From an uncultured Clostridia bacterium (GTDB lineage Bacteria; Bacillota; Clostridia; Christensenellales; UBA1242), in assembly GCA_944349895.1 (NCBI GenBank), contig CALVNQ010000004.1, forward strand, positions 1 through 59,473: a stretch of DNA of 59,473 nt, read 5' to 3'. The notes below the pieces were generated by a model that saw nothing but the letters and a program-made list of their open reading frames with translations, made no database searches and had not been told where the DNA came from. This document shows positions 35,289 to 44,435 of the stretch, piece by piece (position 1 is the stretch's first letter; each line of letters opens with the position of its first letter). The position numbers were made by a program, and so were the translations under genes.

Positions 35289-37151
35289 TTACTTTTTCTC
35301 CTTAAATTTTTTAATAAGAACACTTAATACAGCTATGTCAGCAGGGGAAACTCCAGAAATTCTTGAAGCTTGTCCTAAATTAATAGGCTTAATTTTTGAT
35401 AGTTTTTGAATTGTTTCAATTTTTAGTCCTTTCTGGTTCTCATATGTAAAATTCTCTGGGATTTTTACATCTTCCATTTTTTTCATTTTTTGTATATCTT
35501 CTTCTTGTTGATTTAGATATCCATCGTATTTTGTAATTATGTTTAACTCATTTATAATTTCTTCATCAAAATCATTAAAAATTTGGTATTCCTGATTAAT
35601 TTTAAACGCATCTATATTTGGTCTTTTGACGGCCTCTCTGACAGTAATTGAATTTTTAGGTGGATTTTCATTATTGTTTTCAAAGAATAAAATCAACTTT
35701 TCATCAAGTTTTAATTTTTGGTTTAATAATTGAATAGCTTTATTTAAATTTTCTTTTTTTTCTAAAAATTTCTTGTATCTGATGTCATCTACTAAACCAA
35801 CTTCTCTTCCTTTTTCGGTTAGCCTCAAATCAGCATTGTCCTGTCTTAAAGAAAGCCTATATTCAGCTCTGCTAGTCATCATTCTATAAGGTTCTTCTGT
35901 TCCTTTAGTTACAATATCATCAATCAAAACTCCTATATATGCATCACTTCTTGATAAAATTAAAGGATTCTTATTTTCCAATTTTAATGCAGCATTTATT
36001 CCGGCCATCAGTCCTTGAGCAGCTGCTTCCTCGTAACCACTTGTTCCATTTATCTGTCCGGCAAAAAACAAACCTTCATGTATTTTACTTTCTAGTGAAG
36101 GTTTAAGTTGAATCGGATCTATACAGTCATATTCTATTGCATAAGCGTCTCTCATTATTTCAGCTTTTTCAAGTCCCTTAATGGAATGAATCATTTTATG
36201 TTGTATTTCTGCTGGCATAGAAGTAGAAAAACCTTGTATATATATTTCCGATGTTGAAAGCGCTTCAGGTTCTAAAAATAATTGATGCCTGTCTTTATCT
36301 GCGAACCTGACAATTTTGGTTTCTATTGAAGGGCAATATCTTGGCCCTATTCCTTTAATTTCTCCCGAAATTGCTGGAGCCTTGTCTAAATTCTCCAAAA
36401 TTATTTTATGTGTTTCTAAATTTGTATAAGTCAAATAACAAGAAGCGAGATCTTTCGGTTTTTCTTTTGTTAAAAAAGAAAAAGTTTGTATGTTTAAATC
36501 ACCATGTTGTTCTTCTAATTCAGAAAAATCGATGCTCCTACTATTTATTCTTGCTGGCGTTCCTGTTTTAAATCTTAAAAGTTTATAGCCTAAATTTGTT
36601 AGGGATGAAGAAAGCTTTTTTGCATTTTTAAAACCATTTGGACCTACATTTTCTGTATATTCACCAATTATAATTCTGCTATCCAAATAAACCCCTGTTG
36701 CAAAAACTACAACGTCACAGATAAACTCATCTCCAACAGCTGTCCTTATAATTTTTTTATTTTTTTCAATATGTATATCTATAACTTCAGCCTGTTTTAA
36801 GTATAAATTATCTGTATTTTCGATAACTTTTTTCATCTCTACATGATACTGAACTTTATCTGATTGTGCTCTTAAACTTTGAACTGCTGGGCCTCTACCT
36901 CGATTAAGCATTCTAATTTGTATCATAGTTTTGTCTGCTATGATTCCCATTTCGCCACCTAAAGCGTCTATTTCGCTTACCAGTTGACCTTTAGCAGTCC
37001 CTCCGATTGATGGATTACACGCTAAAAATGCAACGGCATCTAAACTTATAGTTAATAAAAGGGTTTTATGCCCTTTTTTTGCTAGCGCCAATCCCGCCTC
37101 GCAACCTGCATGGCCAGCTCCTATAACAATTGCTTCATAACTATCTTTCAT
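35289..37151 (-). CDS. mnmG: tRNA uridine-5-carboxymethylaminomethyl modification enzyme MnmG (GidA)
   Basis: FAD-binding partner of MnmE; together they install the cmnm5 group on U34 of several tRNAs. 620 residues, typical length. Motifs: FAD site IGAGHAGCEAGLA (about 11-23), ACNPSIGGTAKG (about 45-56), RMLNRGRGPAVQSLRAQ (about 82-98), the conserved EQHGD stretch region and the C-terminal helical MnmE-binding part ending SRISGVSPADIAVL. It lies 1-2 nt after the mnmE stop; the start ATG 37151 has only a weak AGG site and probably relies on coupling. Confidence 0.95.
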   Translation of the reverse strand: MKDSYEAIVIGAGHAGCEAGLALAKKGHKTLLLTISLDAVAFLACNPSIGGTAKGQLVSEIDALGGEMGIIADKTMIQIRMLNRGRGPAVQSLRAQSDKVQYHVEMKKVIENTDNLYLKQAEVIDIHIEKNKKIIRTAVGDEFICDVVVFATGVYLDSRIIIGEYTENVGPNGFKNAKKLSSSLTNLGYKLLRFKTGTPARINSRSIDFSELEEQHGDLNIQTFSFLTKEKPKDLASCYLTYTNLETHKIILENLDKAPAISGEIKGIGPRYCPSIETKIVRFADKDRHQLFLEPEALSTSEIYIQGFSTSMPAEIQHKMIHSIKGLEKAEIMRDAYAIEYDCIDPIQLKPSLESKIHEGLFFAGQINGTSGYEEAAAQGLMAGINAALKLENKNPLILSRSDAYIGVLIDDIVTKGTEEPYRMMTSRAEYRLSLRQDNADLRLTEKGREVGLVDDIRYKKFLEKKENLNKAIQLLNQKLKLDEKLILFFENNNENPPKNSITVREAVKRPNIDAFKINQEYQIFNDFDEEIINELNIITKYDGYLNQQEEDIQKMKKMEDVKIPENFTYENQKGLKIETIQKLSKIKPINLGQASRISGVSPADIAVLSVLIKKFKEKK

Positions 37152-37152
37152 A

Positions 37153-38475
37153 TTATTTACCTACACAAAATTTTGAAAATATTAACGAAATTATGTCCTC
37201 ATTTTCAGTCTCGCCGGTTATCTTACCAAGCTCTTTCCAAACTTTTTTAATCAACATAGATATTATTTCTAAACTTTCATTTTTAACACTAAAAATTTCA
37301 TCTATTTGTTTTTCAGCTTCTTTTAAATGATTAAGTTGTCTTTCATTTGTAACAACCAATCCATTAAAATTTATCTCATTTTTTATAATTGTATCATAAA
37401 TTTTTTGTTTTAATTGTTCGATATTACTTTCCAATTTTGCCGACACTGAAATTTCATTTTCTTGTTTTTTCATTTTTCTTTTCAAATCTTTTTTGTTTAT
37501 TACTGATATAAATGGTTTTTTAATAATCTTTAATATATCATTATCATTTTTTGTAAATTCTTCACTTCCATCATAAATTAATAAAACTAAATCACATTCT
37601 TCTAGCTTTTCTTTGCTCTTTTCTATGCCAATTTTTTCAATATCGTCATTACTATCTCTTATTCCTGCTGTATCAAAAAAGTTAAATCTAATTCCTTGGA
37701 AATCTACCTTTGCTTCTATTACATCTCTTGTAGTGCCCTCTGTCGATGTTACTATGGCTTTATTTTCACCAATTAATGCATTAAGCAAACTGCTTTTTCC
37801 AACGTTAGCTTTTCCTACCAAAGCAACATTGACTCCATTTCTTATATATCTTGCTGCGTCTGCATTTTTTAAAGTTTCTCTTAATGAAAGTTGAATAGCA
37901 TCTAATTTTTCAAAAATTTTATCTCTTACAACTTCATTTTCGTCTTCTTCTGGATAATCCATTGTAACTTCAATTTCAGCTAACAGCATTGTCAGATCAC
38001 TTTGAATATTTTTTATTTTATCTAATAATTTGCCAGAAGCTGAAGATAAAACACTTTTAAGCTCAGCTTCACTTTCACTGTTTATTTCACCAATAATGGA
38101 TTCAGCTTCGTCTAAAGAAATTTTACCGTTTTCAAATGCTCTTTTAGAAAATTCTCCTGGTTCTGCTAAAACTGCTCCTTCCTCTATCAATTTTTGCTGA
38201 ATCTTTCTCGCCAATATAATTCCACCATGAATATGAAACTCAACAATATCTTCTCCTGTGAAGGAATTAGGGCTTTTGAAATATACCATTAAACATTTTT
38301 CTGTAATTCCTTGTTCAATAATAAACTTACCAAGAATCATTTTTCTTGGTTCAATATTTTCTTTGCATAAAAAAACTTTTTTGGCAATAAATAAACTTTT
38401 ATCACCACTTAATCTAACAATTGAAATAGCTCCTTTACCCATTGGAGTTGAAATTGCAACTATAGTATTATTCAT
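37153..38475 (-). CDS. mnmE: tRNA modification GTPase MnmE (TrmE)
   Basis: GTPase partner of MnmG. From ATG 38475 the protein has 440 residues: N-terminal tetrahydrofolate-binding domain (IVAISTPMGKGAISIVRLSG), helical domain, inserted G domain with GKANVGKSSLLNAL (P-loop, about 220), TTRDVIEA, DTAGIRD and NKKD, and the C-terminal FCVGK, which carries the conserved cysteine of the C-(I/L/V)-G-K end. The longer frame from 38544 would cover a terminator and promoter and is not used. There is no SD; TATACT ends 8 nt upstream of the ATG with TTGAAA 16 nt further, so the mRNA is nearly or fully leaderless. Confidence 0.95.
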   Translation of the reverse strand: MNNTIVAISTPMGKGAISIVRLSGDKSLFIAKKVFLCKENIEPRKMILGKFIIEQGITEKCLMVYFKSPNSFTGEDIVEFHIHGGIILARKIQQKLIEEGAVLAEPGEFSKRAFENGKISLDEAESIIGEINSESEAELKSVLSSASGKLLDKIKNIQSDLTMLLAEIEVTMDYPEEDENEVVRDKIFEKLDAIQLSLRETLKNADAARYIRNGVNVALVGKANVGKSSLLNALIGENKAIVTSTEGTTRDVIEAKVDFQGIRFNFFDTAGIRDSNDDIEKIGIEKSKEKLEECDLVLLIYDGSEEFTKNDNDILKIIKKPFISVINKKDLKRKMKKQENEISVSAKLESNIEQLKQKIYDTIIKNEINFNGLVVTNERQLNHLKEAEKQIDEIFSVKNESLEIISMLIKKVWKELGKITGETENEDIISLIFSKFCVGK

Positions 38476-38483
38476 ATTTAAGT

Positions 38484-38511
38484 AGTATATCACACAAGCA
38501 GATATTTTCAA
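38484..38511 (-). promoter_or_regulatory. Extended -10 promoter giving a leaderless mnmE mRNA
   Basis: On the minus strand TTGAAA (38511-38506), a 16-nt spacer ending in TGA, and TATACT (38489-38484), then 8 nt and ATG at 38475. Confidence 0.6.
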
Positions 38512-38521
38512 TAACTTTTTT

Positions 38522-38547
38522 ATAAAAAAAGGTGCTTTTTGCACCTA
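38522..38547 (-). terminator. Terminator after jag
   Basis: Stem AGGTGC/GCACCT with a 5-nt loop immediately after the jag stop, with a T-run on the minus strand. It ends the rpmH-to-jag operon. Confidence 0.8.
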
Positions 38548-39342
38548 TTCTTTATATTCTCTAGGAAATATAATAACATATCTTTTTGGTTCTGTTCCTT
38601 TAGACATTGTTGTAACTTTATCATTATCTTGTAAAGCCATATGAATTTGTCGTCTTTCACTTGCATCCATAGGTTCTAATTTTGCATATCTTCCGGTTTT
38701 AGCAACTTTATTTGCCATTCTGTTTGCTAATGCTTTTAACGATTCAGCTCTTTTTTCTCTATAATCACAAATGTCTAAAACTTGTTTTTTATTTTCTCTT
38801 TTGCAAACCGTATTCATAATGTAAGATAAAGCAAACAAACATTCTCCTCTATAACCTATTAAATCATTAAGGCCTTCTCCATTTATTGCTATTTTTATTA
38901 CTTCATCTTCTTCTATTTGACTAACAACAGCTTCCTTACCATAAGCTTTAATTAATCCTTCAATAAAATCAACGGCTGAGGGTCTTGCTTCATTTTTGAT
39001 TTGATTCTTTTCTTGAATTATAATTTCATCAGACTTTTCATCTTCAATAATCTGATTTTTCTCAAAATTTTCTTCTTCATTAAAAATTTTTTTATCATTT
39101 TCAATCAAATCTACTTTTTCGGTATTGTTTTTAAAGCTTTCTTCTTCTTTTATTTTTTTTCTTTTATCATATTTTTCTACCGCATCTTCAGAAATTGAAA
39201 CAATAACTTTTGCTTTTTTAAATAATCCACCTTCGCTTAGAATTTCAATATCCACATCTTCTCGTGGAGCTTTAAGTTCAAACAGTGCATTTTCAATTGC
39301 TTGTTCAATATTCTTACCGGTCGCTTCAACGCTAGTTTTCAT
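38545..39342 (-). CDS. jag: RNA-binding protein Jag/KhpB
   Basis: A 265-residue RNA-binding protein. The Jag N-terminal domain is at 1 to about 52 (KTSVEATGKNIEQAIENAL and EGGLFKKAKV), followed by a long acidic/basic linker (about 55-120, rich in Glu, Lys and Asn), then the KH domain with GYRGECLFALSYI (about 165) and the R3H domain with the Arg-His signature in SERRQIHMAL (about 230). It follows yidC, as is usual. ATG 39342 has AGGAGG upstream. In other Firmicutes it acts with KhpA in cell elongation control. Confidence 0.93.
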   Translation of the reverse strand: MKTSVEATGKNIEQAIENALFELKAPREDVDIEILSEGGLFKKAKVIVSISEDAVEKYDKRKKIKEEESFKNNTEKVDLIENDKKIFNEEENFEKNQIIEDEKSDEIIIQEKNQIKNEARPSAVDFIEGLIKAYGKEAVVSQIEEDEVIKIAINGEGLNDLIGYRGECLFALSYIMNTVCKRENKKQVLDICDYREKRAESLKALANRMANKVAKTGRYAKLEPMDASERRQIHMALQDNDKVTTMSKGTEPKRYVIIFPREYKE

Positions 39343-39366
39343 TTTTTTCCTCCTAATGAGATTATA

Positions 39367-40752
39367 TCATTTTCTTCGATAATCAACAACTAATTTATTC
39401 TTTTCTTCTTCTTTCTTTTCTTGATGAGCTTCCCATTTTTTTATTATCAAGTTTTCCAAAGGTGCTAAAGCAGCACTTATAGCTTGACTAACAACCATAT
39501 AAATAGCAAACACAGAGTTATAGAAGATAGCAAATATTCCCATTATCAAAGGCATAATAAGCATTAATATTTTTCCACCTGCAGGAGCTTGTGTTTTCTG
39601 CCCTTTCTGTTTGTTTCCAAGATTTGTTAAAAAAATTGCAAGAAAACTTATTCCTATACTGAGAATAGCCAAAATCAAATAACCATTAACTCTTCCAACT
39701 CTATTACTTAAAGAAGGCATGAAAGCATTGTAAATTGTGTTTTCATATTTTGAAACATTATTGGATCCTATTTCGTTTTTAAATTCCTCAAATGTCAGTA
39801 TAGATTTTGTAAATGGACTGTCTGCTACCCAATAATTTTCAATCCACAAAAAATTTGATTTTTCTGGACTGTTTTCATAACAATCTTGAATGTAATTTAA
39901 GCTAAAAAATTCTATTGCTTCTTTTAAAGTTACTTCTCTGTTTTCTTCAATTAATTCTCCTCCAACATAATTTGGATCATCAATCTTAGTCTCATCCTCA
40001 TTTGTTACTTGCCTCAAAGTTACAAATTTATAAATTAGTTGAGATATTGCTTCATCTGATGAAATAACCACTTCTTCTTGTATTATTTCTCCCGATTCAT
40101 TCTCTTTTTCAATTGTTGTTTTATAAGAAAAATCTGTTTTGAATTTTTCCCTTGCAATTTCAGTCTCCCCATTGTTAACAACAATCTTTTTAACAATTTG
40201 ATTTTTGCCATCAACAATTTCACTTTCTTCAATAATTTTAAAACTTATATTTTCATAATTTTTGAAAATTTCAAATTCATTACTTTCATATTTTTCATTG
40301 ACAACGTTTAATACATTTGCATAATTGTATTTCAAATAATCATATTGTTGACTTATTTTATAGTCAGCCATATTGTTTAATCCAGCAAACAAAGTAAAAA
40401 ATATTACCATGTTTAAAGCTAAAAAAACTAACATGAAAACACAACTTCCAGTCATAGAAAAATTATATCTTTTATATAGTTCCTGTGTTTTTTGATTTAA
40501 TAAATTTCTATCTGCTCCATATCTTGCCTTGATTTTTTCAAGTTCTGGTTGCATTTTCATTTGAATTCTTGTATTTTTTTTATTAATTTTTTTATTTATA
40601 GTATCAAGTGGTGCCCAAATTATTCTAATAACGAGTGTTAATAAAACAACAGCTAAAATATAACTTCCTACTCCTGATTCAAAAGCTTTTATTATTGTTT
40701 CCCAAACTCCATTTGGTTCTGACACTGATAACAGCATGTTTAAAACAGCCAT
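39367..40752 (-). CDS. yidC: Membrane protein insertase YidC/Oxa1 with large external insertion
   Basis: Inserts and folds membrane proteins. 461 residues, far longer than the roughly 260-290 of Gram-positive YidC. The conserved core is present: the first core segment [17 protein letters not shown] (about 33-49) with the conserved membrane Arg43, the basic cytoplasmic hairpin ([26 protein letters not shown]), a segment at about 105-127, and C-terminal segments at about 355-378 and 392-425. Between the segments ending at 127 and starting at 355 there is a polar, Glu/Asn-rich domain of about 220 residues. No lipobox is seen at the N-terminus. ATG 40752 has AAGGAG and lies inside the yidD end. 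Confidence 0.9.
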   Translation of the reverse strand: MAVLNMLLSVSEPNGVWETIIKAFESGVGSYILAVVLLTLVIRIIWAPLDTINKKINKKNTRIQMKMQPELEKIKARYGADRNLLNQKTQELYKRYNFSMTGSCVFMLVFLALNMVIFFTLFAGLNNMADYKISQQYDYLKYNYANVLNVVNEKYESNEFEIFKNYENISFKIIEESEIVDGKNQIVKKIVVNNGETEIAREKFKTDFSYKTTIEKENESGEIIQEEVVISSDEAISQLIYKFVTLRQVTNEDETKIDDPNYVGGELIEENREVTLKEAIEFFSLNYIQDCYENSPEKSNFLWIENYWVADSPFTKSILTFEEFKNEIGSNNVSKYENTIYNAFMPSLSNRVGRVNGYLILAILSIGISFLAIFLTNLGNKQKGQKTQAPAGGKILMLIMPLIMGIFAIFYNSVFAIYMVVSQAISAALAPLENLIIKKWEAHQEKKEEEKNKLVVDYRRK

Positions 40753-41006
40753 TTAGTTTCTCCTTTTATATTAATTGGGACAGGATCAAATCCTGAAAAT
40801 TTACTTCTTGGAGTACACTTACTTAATCTTTTAATACCTAAAAATGAACCTTTAAAAATTCCAAATTCTTGTATAGCTTTAATAAAATAGTTAGAACAGC
40901 TCGGATTAAATCTACAAACATGTGGGAGAATTGGAGAAATTAAAAATTTATAAAAGTAAATAGGCAAACAAAAGATGAATTTTATTGGAAAAGTTAAAAA
41001 TTTCAT
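40740..41006 (-). CDS. yidD: Membrane protein insertion efficiency factor YidD
   Basis: An 88-residue YidD protein: N-terminal amphipathic/hydrophobic part ([20 protein letters not shown]), then the family signature [15 protein letters not shown] (about 31-45) and a C-terminal FDPVP (about 73-77). It assists YidC-dependent insertion. It overlaps rnpA by 4 nt and yidC by 13 nt, so all three are coupled. Confidence 0.93.
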   Translation of the reverse strand: MKFLTFPIKFIFCLPIYFYKFLISPILPHVCRFNPSCSNYFIKAIQEFGIFKGSFLGIKRLSKCTPRSKFSGFDPVPINIKGETKWLF

Positions 41007-41314
41007 GATTCAAACAACTTATAAATTTGTTGTTTCAGCTCATCAAAACTTAAATCTGCTGATCCTGGATAAGCTAATAAAATATAATTAAAATAATTTT
41101 TTGGTAAATTATTTAATCTTACTATTTCCTTAAGTCTTCTTTTTAACTTATTTCTTTTGTTTGCCTTCCCAATTTTTTTTGAAATTGAATAACCTATTTT
41201 ATAATTTTTAAATTTACTTGGAACTGAAAAAAGTGTAAAATTTTGAGATGAAACTTTTTTACCCTTTCTATAAATATAAGCAAATTGTTTTGCTTTTTTC
41301 AGTCTGTGATCCAT
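41003..41314 (-). CDS. rnpA: Ribonuclease P protein component
   Basis: Protein subunit of RNase P, which trims tRNA 5' ends. 103 residues, basic. Signature: [20 protein letters not shown] (about 41-60), the RNA-binding RNR-type helix. Start ATG 41314 lies 9 nt after the rpmH stop. The usual rpmH-rnpA-yidD-yidC-jag order is kept. Confidence 0.93.
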   Translation of the reverse strand: MDHRLKKAKQFAYIYRKGKKVSSQNFTLFSVPSKFKNYKIGYSISKKIGKANKRNKLKRRLKEIVRLNNLPKNYFNYILLAYPGSADLSFDELKQQIYKLFES

Positions 41315-41323
41315 TTTTAATCC

Positions 41324-41458
41324 TTAAGCTGCAAGATTTTTTCTTCCACGAGCACGTCTTCTTTTTATAACATTTCTGCCACCGTTAGTGCGCATTCTTT
41401 CTCTAAAGCCATGAACTTTTTTTCTTTTAGCTTTTTTAGGTTGATAAGTTCTTTTCAT
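41324..41458 (-). CDS. rpmH: 50S ribosomal protein L34
   Basis: A 44-residue, highly basic protein beginning [19 protein letters not shown] and ending RGRKNLAA, the complete L34 sequence. ATG 41458 has AAGGAGG 7 nt upstream and a near-consensus promoter beyond that. First gene of the rpmH-rnpA-yidD-yidC-jag unit. It points in the same direction as dnaA and dnaN, whereas in most Firmicutes it is divergent from dnaA. Confidence 0.97.
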   Translation of the reverse strand: MKRTYQPKKAKRKKVHGFRERMRTNGGRNVIKRRRARGRKNLAA

Positions 41459-41492
41459 GGTTTACCTCCTTAGGTTAATTTGTAACTCAATA

Positions 41493-41521
41493 AGTATAAA
41501 AGAAATTCATTTCTTTGTCAA
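41493..41521 (-). promoter_or_regulatory. Sigma-A promoter of rpmH
   Basis: On the minus strand TTGACA (41521-41516), a 17-nt spacer and TATACT (41498-41493). Confidence 0.85.
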
Positions 41522-41593
41522 CTCAAAATTTATTTTTCTTTTTAATAATCCTGTTTAAATATATAATATTTTTACATATTTAAATAATTTGTA

Positions 41594-41626
41594 AAAAAAT
41601 GACTATTTTAAAAACAGTCATTTTAA
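41594..41626 (-). terminator. Terminator of dnaN
   Basis: Stem AAAATGACT/AGTCATTTT (41596-41604 with 41616-41624) overlapping the dnaN stop, with a T-run on the minus strand. Confidence 0.75.
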
Positions 41627-42723
41627 CCAAACATTCTAACCGGTAAAATTAAATATAAAAATTCATCTCCTTCTGTTGGAACAATAACACAAGGGTTAGA
41701 TGGTGTGTTCAGACAAAGTTTAACAAATTCATCTGAGTTTGCTTTTAAACTTTCTAGTATAAACCGTGGATTAAAAGCTATAGTAACATCCTTTCCATTT
41801 AAAACTGCTGATATTTTTTCTTTTATATTTCCTATTTCAGAATTTGAAGTAAGCAAAACACTTGATTCTTTAATATCAAACTTAACAAAATTATTTTGCC
41901 CTACTTTACTCAAAAGAGAAACCCTTTCAAGAGCATCTTCAATTTGGACTTTATTAACAATAACAAAGGTTTCATAATTCATTGGTATTATTTGTTTATA
42001 ATTAACAAAGTCTCCTTCAAGTAACCTAGAAATTATTTTTGTGTCTGTTGTATCTATCATGATTGCATTTGAATCCACATAAATATTTATTATTTCATCT
42101 TCGTCTTCTATTAATTTTGAAATTTCGTTTAAAGATCTTGCAGGTACAACTATTTGTTTTTTAAAATTAGAAGTAACTTTTTTCTTAACTCTGGATAATC
42201 TATAACCATCTAATGCAACAGCGTTTATTTCTTTTTGATCAATATCAAAAAGAACTCCTTTCAATATTGGTCTTGAATCATCTAGTGCAACTGAAAAAAT
42301 TGTTTTATTTATTATTGTTTTTAAATCTTTTTTACTTATTCCAAACCATTCTTCAGTGCTTATTTTTCTGAATCCTGGATATTCTACAGGATTATAGCAT
42401 TGAATAACACTTTCGTTTCCATCATACCTAATAAGCAACTGATTTTTTTCATTTACTTCAAGCTCTATGTCCGAATTAGATAATTTTTTAACAAACTCAG
42501 TTATAAATTTTCCTGGAACAACTGTTTCTCCTTCAATTTTAATGTCAGCTTTAATTTTCTTTTCTATAGATAAATCTGTGTCAGTAGCGCTTAAAGTTAG
42601 TTCGTTATCTTCAGCTGACAATTTAATTCCTTCTAAAATTGGATTTGTAACCTTATTTGAAATTGCTTTACTTACTCTTAAAAAAGCATCTGACAATTCT
42701 AATCCCATACAGTTTAATAACAT
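41623..42723 (-). CDS. dnaN: DNA polymerase III beta sliding clamp
   Basis: Processivity clamp that encircles DNA. From ATG 42723 it has 366 residues in three repeated clamp domains (about 1-120, 125-245, 250-366). Features: LELSDAFLRVSKAISNK at the start, PILEGIKLSA, DSRPILKGVLFDI in domain 2 and the conserved C-terminal LPVRM (about 361-365). I choose ATG 42723 because AAGGAG lies 7 nt upstream; the ten extra codons from 42753 (MAAVKKRRIK) are untranslated leader in my view. It follows dnaA across the DnaA-box spacer. Confidence 0.95.
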   Translation of the reverse strand: MLLNCMGLELSDAFLRVSKAISNKVTNPILEGIKLSAEDNELTLSATDTDLSIEKKIKADIKIEGETVVPGKFITEFVKKLSNSDIELEVNEKNQLLIRYDGNESVIQCYNPVEYPGFRKISTEEWFGISKKDLKTIINKTIFSVALDDSRPILKGVLFDIDQKEINAVALDGYRLSRVKKKVTSNFKKQIVVPARSLNEISKLIEDEDEIINIYVDSNAIMIDTTDTKIISRLLEGDFVNYKQIIPMNYETFVIVNKVQIEDALERVSLLSKVGQNNFVKFDIKESSVLLTSNSEIGNIKEKISAVLNGKDVTIAFNPRFILESLKANSDEFVKLCLNTPSNPCVIVPTEGDEFLYLILPVRMFG

Positions 42724-42944
42724 TTTTATTCTCCTTTTTTTGACTGCCGCCATTGTTTTATTTATTTTATTTTTTTAATTATTAGTTTTATTATTAGTGA
42801 ATGTGTAAATGTGGATAAAAATTTTCTTTTACTATAATTTGTTTTTTTGATTGTAAATTTAAAAAGTTTTATACAATATATAGTTTTAATTTTTGTGGAT
42901 AAGTATGTTTATAAAATCGTACATTAAAAACCAATTTATCCACT
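42724..42944. other. Probable oriC: AT-rich dnaA-dnaN spacer with DnaA boxes
   Basis: Spacer of about 180-210 bp, very AT-rich, between dnaA and dnaN. Two perfect DnaA boxes TGTGGATAA lie at 42810-42818 and 42894-42902, and a third (TTATCCACT, one mismatch) at 42936-42944 overlapping the dnaA stop in the opposite orientation. A and T runs between them could serve as unwinding element. Strand bias of genes switches nearby. In B. subtilis the unwinding site also lies downstream of dnaA. Confidence 0.75.
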
Positions 42945-44288
42945 TGTCAACATTTTTTTAATTTCGCTAACAAAGGTTTGAGTTTTTCTATTAGTTTTAA
43001 GCTCTGTAGAAATTTTGTCTCTAGCATGCATTATTGTTGTATGGTCTCTTCCGCCAAAAATTTTTCCTATAGAAACTAATGGTAATTCAAGCATATCACT
43101 TATCATATATATAGCTATCATTCTTGGTTCCACGATATCTTTGCTCTTCTTTTTTCCAACAATATCATTTTTGGTAATATCAAAATATTCACAAACAGCA
43201 TTTATTATTTGATCAGCAGTTTTACCACCTTCATTTTTTTCTTCATATTTATCGCTAAAAGCTTCTTTTACATCGTTGATATCAGCCAATGTTTTTCCTA
43301 TGAGGTTTGATAAAAAGCAAACTTTTGAAAGCATTCCTTCAAGTTCACGAACATTAGAGTCTATTTTTTCAGCTATATAAGAAATAGCATCTTCGGAAAT
43401 AGAGTATTTTTCTATTTGACATTTTTTTCTTAATATAGCAACTCTGGTTTCAAAATCCGGAGATTGAAGATCTTGTATTAAACCCATAGTAAATCTCGAT
43501 CGTAATCTTTCTTCCAAAGTTTCTATTTCTTTAGGAGGTCTATCAGAAGAAATAATAATTTGTTTTCCAAATTGGTGTAAATCATTAAAAGTATTAAAAA
43601 ATTCTTCCTGAGTGCTTGTTTTTTTAGAAATAAATTGTATGTCATCCACCATTAAAACATCACATTTTCTATACTTATCTCTAAATTCAGAGTAAGTTTT
43701 TGTTTTACCTGCAGAACCAAGAGATTCTATATAATCATTAGTAAATTGTTCACAAGTGACATATTTAATTTTTAAATTAGGTTTTGATTCTCTTATAAAA
43801 TTGCCAATTGCATGAAGAAGATGTGTTTTTCCTAAGCCAACACCACCATAAATAAAGAGAGGGTTAAAACTTTTTCCAGGATTTTCTGCGACAGCCTTTG
43901 CTGCTGCATAGGCAGTTTGATTGCATTTACCAACAACAAAATTATTAAAAGTATATTTTGTATTAAATGGATTTTTAGAAGAATCTATTTCTTTTGAAAC
44001 AGATTTAGGTTTGTTTTTAGATATATATTCTTTTTCCTCAGAAGGATCAAAAATTTCAATTTCAATATTTTCACCGAACACTTCATCCACTGCTGATTTT
44101 AATTTATCAAAGTAATTTTTTAAAATTTGATTTTTAGCAAATGTTGACTTTGCACAAAGATAAAGAACGTTATTACTTGAAAAATCAACAACTTTTAAAG
44201 GATTAAACCACATAACAAAAGAAACGTTTGAAACCGAAAGTTCAAGCTTTTCTAAAACAATATTCCATAAATTATTTATTTCTTGCAT
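42936..44288 (-). CDS. dnaA: Chromosomal replication initiator DnaA
   Basis: Initiator ATPase that binds DnaA boxes and opens oriC. 450 residues from ATG 44288. Domain I (INNLWNIVLEKLEL), a short polar domain II (about 85-110), AAA+ domain III with GGVGLGKTHLL (about 147-157), VLMVDDIQFI (about 209-218) and the Arg-finger region, then domain IV with the box-recognition motif GGRDHTTIMHA (about 418-428). I prefer ATG 44288 over GTG 44300 because GGAAG lies 5 nt before it; the GTG overlaps this site. A promoter lies at 44325-44353. Confidence 0.96.
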   Translation of the reverse strand: MQEINNLWNIVLEKLELSVSNVSFVMWFNPLKVVDFSSNNVLYLCAKSTFAKNQILKNYFDKLKSAVDEVFGENIEIEIFDPSEEKEYISKNKPKSVSKEIDSSKNPFNTKYTFNNFVVGKCNQTAYAAAKAVAENPGKSFNPLFIYGGVGLGKTHLLHAIGNFIRESKPNLKIKYVTCEQFTNDYIESLGSAGKTKTYSEFRDKYRKCDVLMVDDIQFISKKTSTQEEFFNTFNDLHQFGKQIIISSDRPPKEIETLEERLRSRFTMGLIQDLQSPDFETRVAILRKKCQIEKYSISEDAISYIAEKIDSNVRELEGMLSKVCFLSNLIGKTLADINDVKEAFSDKYEEKNEGGKTADQIINAVCEYFDITKNDIVGKKKSKDIVEPRMIAIYMISDMLELPLVSIGKIFGGRDHTTIMHARDKISTELKTNRKTQTFVSEIKKMLTSG

Positions 44289-44324
44289 TTGTACTTCCAC
44301 AATCCTAAATTAAAATATATAACA

Positions 44325-44353
44325 ATTTTACACATAAGAAAAAAATAAGTCAA
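44325..44353 (-). promoter_or_regulatory. dnaA promoter with overlapping DnaA-box-like sequence
   Basis: On the minus strand TTGACT (44353-44348), a 17-nt spacer and TAAAAT (44330-44325). TTTTACACA at 44326-44334 (one mismatch to TTATNCACA) overlaps the -10, which would allow autoregulation. Confidence 0.6.
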
Positions 44354-44420
44354 GTGGGGAAAAGATTTTACAAAAACTTTTATAAAAAAATACAAATTGT
44401 GTTAAATATTTAATCAAATA

Positions 44421-44429
44421 TGATATAAT
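44421..44429 (+). promoter_or_regulatory. Extended -10 promoter giving a leaderless recF mRNA
   Basis: TGATATAAT: TG at 44421-44422 and a perfect TATAAT at 44424-44429, then exactly 6 nt and GTG at 44436. The -35 region (GTTAAA at 17 nt) is weak, as is common for extended -10 promoters. Confidence 0.65.
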
Positions 44430-44435
44430 CAAATT

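Noticed and set aside
38476..38544. Longer MnmE N-terminus from 38544
   Set aside because: It would translate the jag terminator and the mnmE promoter; MnmE normally begins at NNTIVAIST.
42724..42753. dnaN start at 42753
   Set aside because: AAGGAG lies 7 nt before ATG 42723, and the extra ten residues do not resemble DnaN.
44288..44300. GTG 44300 as dnaA start
   Set aside because: The SD-like GGAAG is part of the GTG codon region and is correctly spaced for ATG 44288, which also gives the usual DnaA N-terminus.
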